Positions 1-8,779 are shown, counted from the first letter of the stretch. The stretch: 64,000 nt of DNA from Cohnella silvisoli (GCF_021190915.1 NZ_JAIOAP010000004.1:372001-436000), one strand, 5' to 3'. Numbers and translations are program-made. Notes: generated by a model from the letters alone, not told the origin.

Positions 1-801
1 CGTTGCGAATTTTCACGTGATGAATGGTTCGCCATTAAACAGAAATGTGATGAGGAAGGGATATTATTTCTCTCTACTCCTCAGAACCGTTCAGATCTCG
101 ATCTCTTATTGGAACTTGGGGTTCCTGCCATTAAAGTAGGATCGGATGATTTCACGAACCTTCCCCTTCTGAAAAGCTATGCCAAGACGAAACTTCCGAT
201 GATTGTTTCGTGTGGCATGTCTGATCTGGGAGAGGTTTATACAGCACTTCAATCGTTAGGTTCTTTGAATGGTTATCCTACTATTTTGCTGCTTTGCACT
301 TCTCAATATCCAACACCGCCTGAGGATGTCAATTTGCTCAAGCTGAGATCGTTGGCTGGTGCTTTCCCCGATTTATGTCTCGGTTTTTCTGATCATTCCC
401 AAGGATACTATGCCTCTACGGTCGCAGTGGCATTCGGTGCTTGTTTCTTCGAAAAACATTTTACATTGGACAGGGGGCTGCCAGGGCCTGATCATTGGTT
501 CTCGGAAAATCCAGACAGTTTAAGAGAATGGGCACTAGCAATTCGAACGGGATACAAAATGCTAGGCAACTCTCTTGTAAGGCCGACGGAGCAGGAAGAA
601 GAAATGAGGGTTTTGGCGCGAAGAAGCATCGTTGCGGTGAAAGATATCTACGAGGGCGAGCAGTTAACCTCTGAGAATGTTGGTCTTCGAAGACCCGGTA
701 ATGGCTTGCCTCCTCATTTATTCGAAGAAGTCTTAAGCAAAAAGACACCACGATTTATTGCGAAGGGAACTTTGCTTCAGTGGGGTGATTTCTTATCATG
801 A
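1..801 (+). CDS. NeuB-family nonulosonate (sialic/pseudaminic/legionaminic acid) synthase, 5' partial
   Basis: The frame is open from base 1, so the gene starts outside the window; 266 residues are visible. The family condenses phosphoenolpyruvate with an amino sugar to make a nine-carbon nonulosonic acid. Visible hallmarks are a barrel strand ending ELGVPAIKVGSDD, the conserved EKHFTLDR...GPDHWFS block around residues 150-168, and a C-terminal SAF (antifreeze-like) domain from about residue 205 (VKDIYEGEQLTSENVGLRRPG). The stop overlaps the next start (ATGA), so it is translationally coupled to the acyltransferase. Whether the product is pseudaminic, legionaminic or another nonulosonate cannot be read from the sequence; the PseC-like aminotransferase and flagellar genes downstream make a flagellin sugar likely. 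Confidence 0.88.
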   Translation, partial: RCEFSRDEWFAIKQKCDEEGILFLSTPQNRSDLDLLLELGVPAIKVGSDDFTNLPLLKSYAKTKLPMIVSCGMSDLGEVYTALQSLGSLNGYPTILLLCTSQYPTPPEDVNLLKLRSLAGAFPDLCLGFSDHSQGYYASTVAVAFGACFFEKHFTLDRGLPGPDHWFSENPDSLREWALAIRTGYKMLGNSLVRPTEQEEEMRVLARRSIVAVKDIYEGEQLTSENVGLRRPGNGLPPHLFEEVLSKKTPRFIAKGTLLQWGDFLS

Positions 802-1244
802 ATAGGGAAGAATACCAACGATATTTCGTTGAAATGACTCATTTCCAAGATAATCCTTTTCATCCTATGGTATGGATTAACGGCGAACCGGAAATTGGAG
901 AAGAAGTTTATATTGGAGCCTTATCTGAAATTAATGCTAAGGGTGCAAAAGTACTTATCGGCTCTCATTGTGATATTGCATCATTTGTTTCGATCAATTG
1001 TGCGGATTCTCATCGCAAATGCATTGGCTTGTCTGAAGAAATAGAGCGCAAAGATATAATAATTGGTGAGCATGTCTTCATCGGTTCCCATAGCTTTATC
1101 AAAGGCGGGGCTGTGGTTGGGCACCATTCGGTCATTGCTGCGGGAACGATTGTTGAAGGAGTGGAGATACCTCCGTATTCACTTGTTATTGGCAATCCTA
1201 TGAAGGTCAAGGAAGGATATTATCTTACCAAGGATAAAGGGTGA
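798..1244 (+). CDS. Left-handed beta-helix (hexapeptide repeat) acyltransferase
   Basis: A 148-residue protein with hexapeptide repeats in its second half (EHVFIGSHSFIKGGAVVG, then HHSVIAAGTIVEGVEIPP) and the usual ending PYSLVIGNPMKVKEGYY. Such LbH enzymes transfer acetyl or other acyl groups to amino or hydroxyl groups of nucleotide sugars. It overlaps the synthase by 4 bp, so it very likely acts on the same sugar, as NeuD/PglD-type N-acetyltransferases do. It lacks the N-terminal Rossmann-like domain of full-length NeuD/PglD, so it is closer to WbbJ/LacA-type enzymes. Acyl donor and target position are unknown. Confidence 0.8.
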   Translation: MNREEYQRYFVEMTHFQDNPFHPMVWINGEPEIGEEVYIGALSEINAKGAKVLIGSHCDIASFVSINCADSHRKCIGLSEEIERKDIIIGEHVFIGSHSFIKGGAVVGHHSVIAAGTIVEGVEIPPYSLVIGNPMKVKEGYYLTKDKG

Positions 1245-1250
1245 TGAAAA

Positions 1251-1925
1251 TTGATCTTAACGGCTCATCAACCTGCCTATCTTCCTTGGTTAGGTTATTT
1301 TGATAAAATCAATCGAAGCGATCTTTATATATTTTTGGATTCAGTCCAATACGAGACTCGAAGTTATATTAATAGAAATAAAATTAAAACACCAAATGGC
1401 GAAATGTGGTTGTCTATACCCGTGAAGTCAAAAGGCCATCGGGACATTCCTTTGCTTGAAGTGGAGATAGACTCAGCCGTAGACTGGAAAAAAAGCCACT
1501 TAAAATCTATGTTTCTGAATTATAAAAAAGCACCTCGCTTCGAGGAGTGTTTCCCCCAACTGGAAAAATTATATGAACCAGATTTTCAATTCTTGAGTGA
1601 GCTTTGTTTGCATCAACTGCATTTCTGGTTTAGGCAATTAGGAATTCAAACTCCTATCGTCCGCTTAAGTGATTTACAAATGGAAAGTAAAAAATCCGAT
1701 CTCATATTTGATTTGTGTGTAAAGTTTGGTGCTACGGATTACATCTCAGGTGCTCTCGGAAAAGACTACCTAGAGGAACAGAAGTTTGAGGGGCGCGAAA
1801 TCAAGATTGAATATCAAAACTACGTTCACCCCGTATATCCACAGCTATGGGGGGAGTTTTTGCCTTATATAAGCATAGTTGATTTTTGGATGAACACAAC
1901 GGATAACAATAAGATATGGGGGTAA
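1251..1925 (+). CDS. WbqC-like family protein
   Basis: 224 residues. The N-terminus HQPAYLPWLGYFDKINRSD is the WbqC family signature, followed by NRNKIKTPNGEMWLSIPV and near the C-terminus YVHPVYPQLWGEFLPYIS. The family occurs in surface polysaccharide and glycan loci; its biochemical role is not firmly established. The start is TTG at 1251, preceded by AAAGGGTG; the nearby ATG at 1244 is in another frame. It lies 6 bp after the acyltransferase and just ahead of the methyltransferase, inside a compact operon. Confidence 0.82.
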   Translation: MILTAHQPAYLPWLGYFDKINRSDLYIFLDSVQYETRSYINRNKIKTPNGEMWLSIPVKSKGHRDIPLLEVEIDSAVDWKKSHLKSMFLNYKKAPRFEECFPQLEKLYEPDFQFLSELCLHQLHFWFRQLGIQTPIVRLSDLQMESKKSDLIFDLCVKFGATDYISGALGKDYLEEQKFEGREIKIEYQNYVHPVYPQLWGEFLPYISIVDFWMNTTDNNKIWG

Positions 1926-1930
1926 GAAAA

Positions 1931-2599
1931 ATGGGATTTTCTAATGAGTGGGAACAATTGTATGCTGAGCAAGCACATATTAGCGTTTGGCCATGGAGTG
2001 ATCTTGTTTCATATGTAATGCGTTATGCTGAACCAGTAAATCAAGAAACTAAGGTTTTGGAACTTGGTTGTGGGGCGGGCGCTAATATTCCGTTCTTTAA
2101 GTCTCTTCAAGTACAATATTATGCCATTGAAGGCAGTTCTACTATGGTCAGGAAGTTGAATGAACGCTTTCATGATGACAGCAATTTGACGATTATCGAG
2201 GGCGATTTCACAAAAGATATCCCATTTGATATCAAATTTGATTTGATTATTGACAGATGCTCCTTGTCCGCCAATTCTACAGAAAGCATCCAAAATACAA
2301 TTCGATTGTGTGAAGATAGATTAACTCCGTCTGGTAAGTTTATCGGAATCGACTGGTACTCTACTGAACATTCCGACTACCATCAGGGGGATATAGTTGA
2401 TGCTTTTACAAAGACCAATATACCCACGGGTCATTTGGCTAATTCAGGACGAGTGCACTTTTCTGATAAAGATCATATTGAGGATCTATTCAAGCAATTT
2501 AATTTCCTAAAACTCGAACATAAAGTTATTAGAGAAGAAGTCCCTCAAAAAAATTTTACTTTTGCTTCGTGGAATATATGTGTTGAATTGAAAAAATAA
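1931..2599 (+). CDS. Class I SAM-dependent methyltransferase
   Basis: 222 residues from ATG 1931, chosen because GGGGGTAAG sits at ideal distance; an in-frame ATG at 1916 overlaps that site. Motif I (VLELGCGAGANIPFF) is near residues 40-55, an acidic post-I position follows (YYAIEGSS), and DLIIDRCSL is motif IV-like. The fold transfers a methyl group from S-adenosylmethionine. The cluster suggests a sugar or lipid-linked glycan as substrate (an inference), for example O- or N-methylation of the nonulosonate. It lies 5 bp after the WbqC-like gene. Confidence 0.8.
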   Translation: MGFSNEWEQLYAEQAHISVWPWSDLVSYVMRYAEPVNQETKVLELGCGAGANIPFFKSLQVQYYAIEGSSTMVRKLNERFHDDSNLTIIEGDFTKDIPFDIKFDLIIDRCSLSANSTESIQNTIRLCEDRLTPSGKFIGIDWYSTEHSDYHQGDIVDAFTKTNIPTGHLANSGRVHFSDKDHIEDLFKQFNFLKLEHKVIREEVPQKNFTFASWNICVELKK

Positions 2600-2626
2600 T
2601 ATTGATCAGGAAGTGTGGGGAGCACT

Positions 2627-3322
2627 ATGACAAGAAATAAGGTTCTTGTAATCGCTGCACATCCGGATGATGAGATTCTGGGCTGTGGCGCAACTATGGC
2701 TAAACATAAGCATGATGGCGATGAAGTGAGTGTAGTCATTCTTGCGGAAGGCTTAACAAGTCGTGATGAATATAGAGACCGTTCTACGCGTTCCAAAGAC
2801 TTATCAGAGCTCGGGGCTGCGGCTTATAAAGCGAATGAAATTCTGGGGGTGGACAGTGTAACCTTAGAGGAGTTTGCGGATAATCGGATGGATAGCGTTG
2901 ACAGGTTGGAAATTATTAAAAAAGTAGAATTTCTTCTAGATAAATATCGTCCGGATGTAGTCTACACACATCACATTGGAGACGTTAATATTGACCATAG
3001 GCGTATTCATGAAGCTGTCTTGACAGCATGTAGACCAATACCGGGCAACCATAGAGTAAATCATTTGCTTTACTTTGAAGTGCCGTCCAGCACAGAGTGG
3101 ATGACGCCAGGATCGGCTCCACATTTTGCTCCGAATTGGTTTGTAGACGTTTCGGATACTTTAGAATTAAAGCTTAAAGCATTGGAAGCTTATCACACTG
3201 AAATGCGTGAATGGCCACATACCCGCTCCATCAAGGCAGTGGATCATCTAGCAAGATGGCGCGGAGCGACAATTAGCAGAGATGCAGCTGAAGCATTTGT
3301 TCTAGGAAGAACGATGCTGTAG
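2627..3322 (+). CDS. PIG-L/LmbE-family deacetylase
   Basis: 231 residues from ATG 2627 (a GTG at 2615 is possible but poorly spaced). The zinc-binding motif AHPDDEILGCGATMA is at residues 10-24 and the second metal ligand region is THHIGDVNIDHRRIHEAV. The family removes N-acetyl groups from GlcNAc-type sugars or similar amides. In this operon it could expose an amine on the sugar intermediate for later acylation by the upstream hexapeptide enzyme; that is inference. A standard pseudaminic or legionaminic pathway does not need a PIG-L enzyme, which hints at a modified sugar. Confidence 0.85.
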   Translation: MTRNKVLVIAAHPDDEILGCGATMAKHKHDGDEVSVVILAEGLTSRDEYRDRSTRSKDLSELGAAAYKANEILGVDSVTLEEFADNRMDSVDRLEIIKKVEFLLDKYRPDVVYTHHIGDVNIDHRRIHEAVLTACRPIPGNHRVNHLLYFEVPSSTEWMTPGSAPHFAPNWFVDVSDTLELKLKALEAYHTEMREWPHTRSIKAVDHLARWRGATISRDAAEAFVLGRTML

Positions 3323-3338
3323 TAGGGAGGAATTAGGT

Positions 3339-4289
3339 ATGAATATATTAGTGACTGGCGGGGCAGGTTTTATCGGACGATGGGTAGTAGATAAGCTTCT
3401 GAAAGATGGGCATCAACTATGGGTTCTTGATGATTTATCTAATGGAAGCAAAGCTAATATACAAGAATTTATTAATCATTCTGGATTAATAGATTTAATT
3501 GTGGGCGATATCAAAAATGAACTATTATTAGCTGAATTATTTACGAAAAACAAATTCGATATTTGCTATCATTTAGGCGCGTCCATTAACGTTCAGGATT
3601 CTATTGACGACCCGCACACAACTTTTTTTAATGATACAGTCGGTACGTTTTATATTATGGAACAATGCAAGAAACACAAAGTAAAAGTGGTATTCATGAG
3701 TACTTGTATGGTTTATGACCGCTGTACTGAAGAAACAGGGATTACCGAATTGCATCAGATTAAGCCAGCATCACCTTATGCTGGGGCCAAGATTGCTGCG
3801 GAGAATATGGTGCTGTCTTATTACTTTTCCTACGATTTACCTGTGGTTGTCATTCGCCCCTTTAATACTTATGGCCCTTACCAGAAAACAGGTGGTGAGG
3901 GCGGAGTAGTGGCTATCTTCATCCGCAATAAATTGACGGGTCTCGATCTGAATATATATGGAGAAGGTACTCAAACCCGTGATTTATTGTATGTAGAGGA
4001 TTGTGCGCGGTTCGTCGTGGAATCAGGGTATTCAGAAGCGGTTAATGGTCAAATCGTAAATGCTGGTTTAGGCAAAGACATTTCGATCAACGATTTGGCT
4101 CAGCTTGTTGTCGGGGACGAATCGCGTATCCGCCATGTACCACACATTCACCCTCAAAGTGAAATCCAGAAGTTGTTGTGCAATTATGAGAAAGCACAAG
4201 AGTTACTCGGATGGAAACCGGAAGTAACGTTGGAAGAAGGCATAATTCGCACGGAAGAATGGATCAAATCAGGAGGTCTGGGAATATGA
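3339..4289 (+). CDS. Extended SDR nucleotide-sugar epimerase/dehydratase
   Basis: 316 residues. The NAD-binding glycine motif VTGGAGFIG is at residues 5-13, the Ser/Thr region is MSTCMVYD, and the catalytic YxxxK is PYAGAK. RPFNTYGPYQ and TRDLLYVEDCARF are typical of GalE/RmlB-like extended SDRs. 4,6-dehydratases carry acidic or lysine residues just after the catalytic Thr (for example TDE or TDK); here the sequence is TCM, which argues for an epimerase or another activity. It is preceded by AGGGAGGAA and overlaps the aminotransferase start by 4 bp. Confidence 0.85.
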   Translation: MNILVTGGAGFIGRWVVDKLLKDGHQLWVLDDLSNGSKANIQEFINHSGLIDLIVGDIKNELLLAELFTKNKFDICYHLGASINVQDSIDDPHTTFFNDTVGTFYIMEQCKKHKVKVVFMSTCMVYDRCTEETGITELHQIKPASPYAGAKIAAENMVLSYYFSYDLPVVVIRPFNTYGPYQKTGGEGGVVAIFIRNKLTGLDLNIYGEGTQTRDLLYVEDCARFVVESGYSEAVNGQIVNAGLGKDISINDLAQLVVGDESRIRHVPHIHPQSEIQKLLCNYEKAQELLGWKPEVTLEEGIIRTEEWIKSGGLGI

Positions 4290-5509
4290 GTTTCAGTTCT
4301 TTGGACCATGACATTCCAGCTTTGCATGGGGGCCGGCCGATGCGTAAGACTATGCTTGCTTACGGTCAGCAATGGCTTGATGAAGCTGATATCGAATCTG
4401 TTGTCCAAGTGCTGCGCGGAGATTTCATTACCCAAGGTCCGAAGATTTCTGAATTCGAAGGGAAAGTAGCCGCATATGCGGGTGTCAGATTTGCTGTTGC
4501 TTTCTCCAGTGGAACAGGTGCTTTGCATGGGGCTTGCTTCGCTGCGGGAATTGGTAGTGGGGACGAGGTTATTACTACACCTATGACGTTTCTCGCTAGT
4601 AGCAATTGCATTCTATACCAAGGCGGCACGCCGATATTTGCGGATATTAAACCGGATACTTACAACATCGATCCAGAGGAGATCGAAAGGTTGCTAACTT
4701 CCAGAACTAAGGCTATTATTCCGGTTGATTTTACAGGACAACCAGTTGAGATAGACAGCATTATGGATCTTGCGAATCGTCATAACCTAACGGTGATTCA
4801 TGATGCAGCCCATTCATTTGGAGCAGAGTATAAAGGGAAAAAAATCGGCACTTGGGCACATATGACGATGTTTAGTTTTCATCCAGTTAAGCATGTAACT
4901 ACTGGCGAAGGTGGAGTCATTGTTACGGACGACGAGACCTTTTATCGAAAACTTCTGTTATTTCGCAATCACGGTATAACCAAAGACCCTGAAGTCCTTT
5001 GGAAAAATGATGGGCCATGGTATTACGAAATGCAAGAACTAGGTTATCATTATCGAATTACGGATATGCAAGCAGCGCTTGGCGTATCTCAGATGGACAA
5101 ACTGGATGATTTCGTGCAACGTAGACGGGATATCGCTCACTACTATTCAGAGACGTTGAGAGGGATAGATGGGATTAGTGTTCCGGAACAGCATCCGGAT
5201 GCTCTTTCGAGTTGGCATCTTTACGTAATTCGACTCGATTTGGACAAATTTAGTGTTTCAAGAAAAGAATTATTCGAAGCATTAAGAGCGGAAAATATTG
5301 GCGTCCATGTTCATTATATCCCAGTTCATCTTCAACCTTATTATCAAAAGCTTGGTTATACGAAGGGGATTTGTCCAATAGCCGAAGATATGTATCAGAG
5401 AATCTTAACGCTTCCGTTGTTCCCAAGAATGACGGACAACGATATTCGAGATGTTGTAGCGGCTGTTCATAAGGTTCTAAGATATTATTTAATCTCCTCT
5501 ACCAATTAA
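4286..5509 (+). CDS. DegT/DnrJ/EryC1/StrS aminotransferase, PseC-like
   Basis: 407 residues from ATG 4286, with AGGAGG at 4271-4276; the longer frame from 4211 lies inside the SDR gene. The N-terminus YGQQWLDEADIESVV...GDFITQGPK resembles PseC, the transaminase making UDP-4-amino-4,6-dideoxy-N-acetyl-altrosamine. PLP features: HDAAHSFGAEY and the Schiff-base lysine in FSFHPVKHVTTGEGG. It converts a 4-keto nucleotide sugar to the 4-amino sugar with glutamate as donor. It ends the sugar cluster and is followed by flaG after a 61-bp gap containing a SigD-like promoter. PseC identity is likely but not proven. Confidence 0.88.
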   Translation: MSFSSLDHDIPALHGGRPMRKTMLAYGQQWLDEADIESVVQVLRGDFITQGPKISEFEGKVAAYAGVRFAVAFSSGTGALHGACFAAGIGSGDEVITTPMTFLASSNCILYQGGTPIFADIKPDTYNIDPEEIERLLTSRTKAIIPVDFTGQPVEIDSIMDLANRHNLTVIHDAAHSFGAEYKGKKIGTWAHMTMFSFHPVKHVTTGEGGVIVTDDETFYRKLLLFRNHGITKDPEVLWKNDGPWYYEMQELGYHYRITDMQAALGVSQMDKLDDFVQRRRDIAHYYSETLRGIDGISVPEQHPDALSSWHLYVIRLDLDKFSVSRKELFEALRAENIGVHVHYIPVHLQPYYQKLGYTKGICPIAEDMYQRILTLPLFPRMTDNDIRDVVAAVHKVLRYYLISSTN

Positions 5510-5512
5510 TTC

Positions 5513-5540
5513 TAAAATTATATGCTCTACCTTCCGATAA
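5513..5540 (+). promoter_or_regulatory. Candidate sigma-D (flagellar) promoter before flaG
   Basis: TAAA at 5513-5516, a 16-bp spacer, then TCCGATAA at 5533-5540. The Bacillus SigD consensus is TAAA-N15-GCCGATAT; six of eight -10 bases match. It sits 30 bp before the flaG start, as expected for late flagellar genes. The spacer is one base longer than optimal. Confidence 0.5.
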
Positions 5541-5570
5541 TAAAGTATATGACTATTGGAGGGGTTTATC

Positions 5571-5978
5571 TTGGAAGCAGGATTACCTAATATCGGCAAT
5601 AATTCGACGGCAGATTGGACACAGGCGCTTCAACCAGCAAGCATTCCTGAAAGAAATGTATCATCTGCTACGGAGACCCCGTTGGCTGTTACGGAGTTTC
5701 CCAGTCTGACTACGTTGAAACAAACAGAACATCTGGGAGGCCAAATCACGATCAGTGATCAACAGGTGTTACGCGCGATAGAGAAAGCTATTAAGGCTAT
5801 TGAAGGTGCGACGACGTCTTTGCAATTTACTATTCACGAAAGAACAAAGCATATATCGGTTAAAGTTCTCAATTCAGAAACGGGGGAAATCATTCGTGAA
5901 ATTCCTCCTGAGAAAAACCTGGATTTTTTAGCAAACCTGTGGGAGAAGGCTGGAATTTTGGTAGACGAACGTAGATAA
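5571..5978 (+). CDS. flaG: Flagellar protein FlaG
   Basis: 135 residues from TTG 5571, chosen because GGAGGGG lies 6-7 bp upstream; the upstream TTG 5556 overlaps that site. The conserved FlaG domain is the C-terminal half: LQFTIHERTKHISVKVLN followed by TGEIIREIPPEK. The N-terminal ~50 residues look disordered. FlaG influences filament length and assembly in several bacteria. First gene of a flaG-fliD-fliS-fliT unit. Confidence 0.88.
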   Translation: MEAGLPNIGNNSTADWTQALQPASIPERNVSSATETPLAVTEFPSLTTLKQTEHLGGQITISDQQVLRAIEKAIKAIEGATTSLQFTIHERTKHISVKVLNSETGEIIREIPPEKNLDFLANLWEKAGILVDERR

Positions 5979-6009
5979 AGCATCACGAATACTATGGAGG
6001 TGAAGGATT

Positions 6010-7905
6010 ATGGTTTCTAGCTCACAGAGAATATCAGGACTCGCATCGGGTATGGACATCGATACGATGGTTAAGAACTTGATGAAGGCTAACAGGGCTC
6101 CCCTCAATAAGCTAAATGCTTCCAAAACCGTGTTAGAATGGCAACGTGATGCTTATCGGAGCGTGAATACTAAGGTTCTTGAATTCCGTAACCAAGTATT
6201 TAATATGAAGCTTGATTCTAACTTTAGCAATAAGAAAGCTATCTCATCCAATGACAGCTCTATTTCTGTATCGGGAACTGCGACTGCGGCGGAAGGGATC
6301 TATCAGATTGAAGTGATTGGATTAGCAGAGGGGGCTAAGCTGAACTCCACTGGACCTATTGGAGCGAAAGCGAAACAAGGATTAAGTACTAAGCTTAGCG
6401 ATATTGGTTCCTTTAGCGGCCTTACGACTTTAACTGTTGCCGGTGAGAAGGGCACGACTACTATTGAGGTCAAGGGTGCGGACACCTTAGATTCTCTTGT
6501 TAAATCGATTAATGACAAGTCAGGTGCTACTGGCGTGAAGCTTAATTATGATGCGAACCTAGATCATCTGTTCTTCACGTCTTCCAACACGGGACTCGCT
6601 GCCAAAGTTAGTTTGCAATCGCAAGACAGCGGGCTGCTTCAGAACGTTTTAAATCTTGGGAACCCTGGAGCGGTGGTTCCAGGTTCTCTCTTGACCGGAG
6701 CAACAACGTTCGCAGATCGAGAGAATGCCGTGATTAACAGTTCGTTAACTGCTGATCAGACGATTAGTGTTTCTTATGGCGGCGCTGTGTCTGAATTTAC
6801 GATTTCCAAGACGACAACTTTAGGTACTTTGATTAAGCAGATTAATAGTTCAGAAGTAGGGAAGAAAGGTATGTCTGCGATAATAGACTCTACCAATCAC
6901 CTTGCGTTTACGAATCCAACTGACCAAACAGATCCTGATCCCACGAAAAAGATCGTCATCACGGACATTACAGCAGATTCTACGGATGCCCTGATTAAGC
7001 TTGGTATTCATGATGCTGGCGGTTTGGATAGTCTCGTGGTTACATCGAGAGATTATTTTCAAGTGTCGGATGCGGGATTGGATGCATCAATTAAATTTAA
7101 TGGTGTTCTTGGAACCTACTCGACCAACTCATTCAATATTAATGGTTTAGACTTTACGGCAAAGGCTGTAGGGGGTATGCAGACGATTACGGTAACTCAA
7201 GATACGGATGCCGTATATGATAAAATCAAAACATTCGTTGATAAATACAACGAGCTTATTGATTCCGTTAATAAGACATTGGATGAAAAGAAATACAGAG
7301 ACTTTCCTCCGCTTACCGATGAGCAAAAAGCAGATATGAAGGAAGACGACATCAAAAAATGGAACGAAAAAGCACAAAGCGGTATGCTTCGCAGTGATCA
7401 AATGATCTCGAGCGCTCTTGCTGGTTTCCGTACGTCCATAAGCTCCGTAATCACAGGGTTGCCCAGTGGGGATCTGAAACAACTGAGCCAGCTTGGAATC
7501 GTAACTGGATCTTATGCGGAGAAAGGCAAACTGTACATCGAGAGCCCTACGCAGCTCAAAAAAATGATCGCCGAGAAACCTGATGAGGTCGCGGCTTTAT
7601 TCACCGCAAAAGACAGCGATCCTTCAAGTAATACTGCTGATGGCATTGCTACGAGACTTGTCGAGCAAGCGGATGCTCTAATGGCTAAGATTAAGAAAAA
7701 AGCGGGTACCATTTCAAGTGTTGATACTACGTTCACAATTGGTAAACAAACTCGTGATTATGATAAACGGATTTATGATATGGGTGTGCGTTTGGATGCT
7801 CTTGAAACCAAATACTACAACCAATTCACGGCCATGGAAAAGTATATCAATCAAATGAATACTCAGAGTGCGTACTTAGCTCAGCAATTTGGCGGGGGAA
7901 AATAG
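6010..7905 (+). CDS. fliD: Flagellar hook-associated protein 2 (filament cap)
   Basis: 631 residues, ATG preceded by GGAGGTGA. The N-terminus RISGLASGMDIDTMVKNLMK is the classic FliD_N signature; the C-terminal domain (IKTFVDKYNELIDSVNKTL..., ending YINQMNTQSAYLAQQF) forms the coiled leg region. Secreted through the flagellar export apparatus, it pentamerises or hexamerises at the filament tip to fold incoming flagellin. Exported without a Sec signal. Typical length for Bacilli. Confidence 0.95.
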   Translation: MVSSSQRISGLASGMDIDTMVKNLMKANRAPLNKLNASKTVLEWQRDAYRSVNTKVLEFRNQVFNMKLDSNFSNKKAISSNDSSISVSGTATAAEGIYQIEVIGLAEGAKLNSTGPIGAKAKQGLSTKLSDIGSFSGLTTLTVAGEKGTTTIEVKGADTLDSLVKSINDKSGATGVKLNYDANLDHLFFTSSNTGLAAKVSLQSQDSGLLQNVLNLGNPGAVVPGSLLTGATTFADRENAVINSSLTADQTISVSYGGAVSEFTISKTTTLGTLIKQINSSEVGKKGMSAIIDSTNHLAFTNPTDQTDPDPTKKIVITDITADSTDALIKLGIHDAGGLDSLVVTSRDYFQVSDAGLDASIKFNGVLGTYSTNSFNINGLDFTAKAVGGMQTITVTQDTDAVYDKIKTFVDKYNELIDSVNKTLDEKKYRDFPPLTDEQKADMKEDDIKKWNEKAQSGMLRSDQMISSALAGFRTSISSVITGLPSGDLKQLSQLGIVTGSYAEKGKLYIESPTQLKKMIAEKPDEVAALFTAKDSDPSSNTADGIATRLVEQADALMAKIKKKAGTISSVDTTFTIGKQTRDYDKRIYDMGVRLDALETKYYNQFTAMEKYINQMNTQSAYLAQQFGGGK

Positions 7906-7953
7906 ATAACAACTCAGAACAGTCACGAGCACACATCCTTAGGAGGAACATGG

Positions 7954-8349
7954 ATGATACAGGCCCAACGAAATAAGTACCTGGAGACTTCTGTTCAAAC
8001 CGCTGCGCCGGCTACATTGCTCATTATGTTAGTTGACGGCGCGATACGTTTCTGCAGATCAGGTATTGAGAACATTCGACAAAGTAATTACGAAGAAGCC
8101 AACACCCAACTTGTCAAAGCCCAAAGCATCGTTAGCGAATTCGCGATTACGTTAGATCGCAATTCACCGATTGCTGAAAGCTTATTGTCGCTCTATGAAT
8201 ATTTTAACTATCGGCTAACGCAGGCAAACATCAAGAAATCTACCGAACCAGCCGAAGAAGTGCTGCAGCATCTGATCGAATTAAAAGAAACGTGGATCCA
8301 GGCTTCTAAGCTGGCTGTTTCCGCTCAAACGGAAATGAGCCATGGATGA
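7954..8349 (+). CDS. fliS: Flagellar export chaperone FliS
   Basis: 131 residues; AGGAGGA at 7941-7947. The N-terminus YLETSVQTAAPATLLIMLVDGAIRF is characteristic of FliS, which binds the C-terminus of flagellin and prevents premature polymerisation in the cytoplasm. All-helical. It overlaps the following fliT-like gene by 8 bp, indicating coupled translation. Confidence 0.93.
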   Translation: MIQAQRNKYLETSVQTAAPATLLIMLVDGAIRFCRSGIENIRQSNYEEANTQLVKAQSIVSEFAITLDRNSPIAESLLSLYEYFNYRLTQANIKKSTEPAEEVLQHLIELKETWIQASKLAVSAQTEMSHG

Positions 8350-8692
8350 GCTCTTCGCTTCATTGGTAAGCATTACTGAAGCTGCAGCCCTTCGCTCGGA
8401 CAGTATGGAGGATGAGCAGTGGGCTGAATTTATGGAAGAACGCGTTAAGCTGCTCATTCAAATCAGACGGCTCGATGCAGAGCTTCCTGATAATGCGCCT
8501 GAACGACTTCGCTATCAGGAAGCTGCTAAACGGTTGGCCGACTGGGATGCAGTCATCATGAGCAGGATGGAAGAGCTTAAAGCAGAAGCTGCAGAACACT
8601 TGGGCAAGATTACAGATTTCCGCAAGCAGAAGGACGCGTATGACGGAGCGGACACTGCGATAGATAGCTACTTTGTAGATAAGAAGTGGTAG
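8342..8692 (+). CDS. fliT: FliT-like flagellar chaperone
   Basis: 116 residues, almost entirely helical and acidic, with a central WAEFMEERVKLLIQIRRLD stretch. FliT proteins are poorly conserved; the call rests on position after fliS, size and helical pattern. FliT binds FliD and in some species regulatory proteins. Followed by a terminator that closes the operon. Confidence 0.7.
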   Translation: MDELFASLVSITEAAALRSDSMEDEQWAEFMEERVKLLIQIRRLDAELPDNAPERLRYQEAAKRLADWDAVIMSRMEELKAEAAEHLGKITDFRKQKDAYDGADTAIDSYFVDKKW

Positions 8693-8719
8693 GCGCGGAG
8701 CACCCGCGCTTTTCTTTTT
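8692..8719 (+). terminator. Terminator after fliT
   Basis: GCGCGG stem pairing with CCGCGC around a 4-base loop, followed by TTTTCTTTTT. Confidence 0.8.
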
Positions 8720-8749
8720 CCTCTTAAATAAAACGCTTACAAAAAACCA

Positions 8750-8779
8750 TTGACACCAATCTTTACCTGATGTTATATT
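8750..8779 (+). promoter_or_regulatory. Sigma-A promoter of the cold-shock gene
   Basis: TTGACA at 8750-8755, 17-bp spacer with TG just before the -10, then TTATAT at 8773-8778. The resulting leader is about 60 bases, consistent with the structured 5' UTRs of csp genes. Confidence 0.7.
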
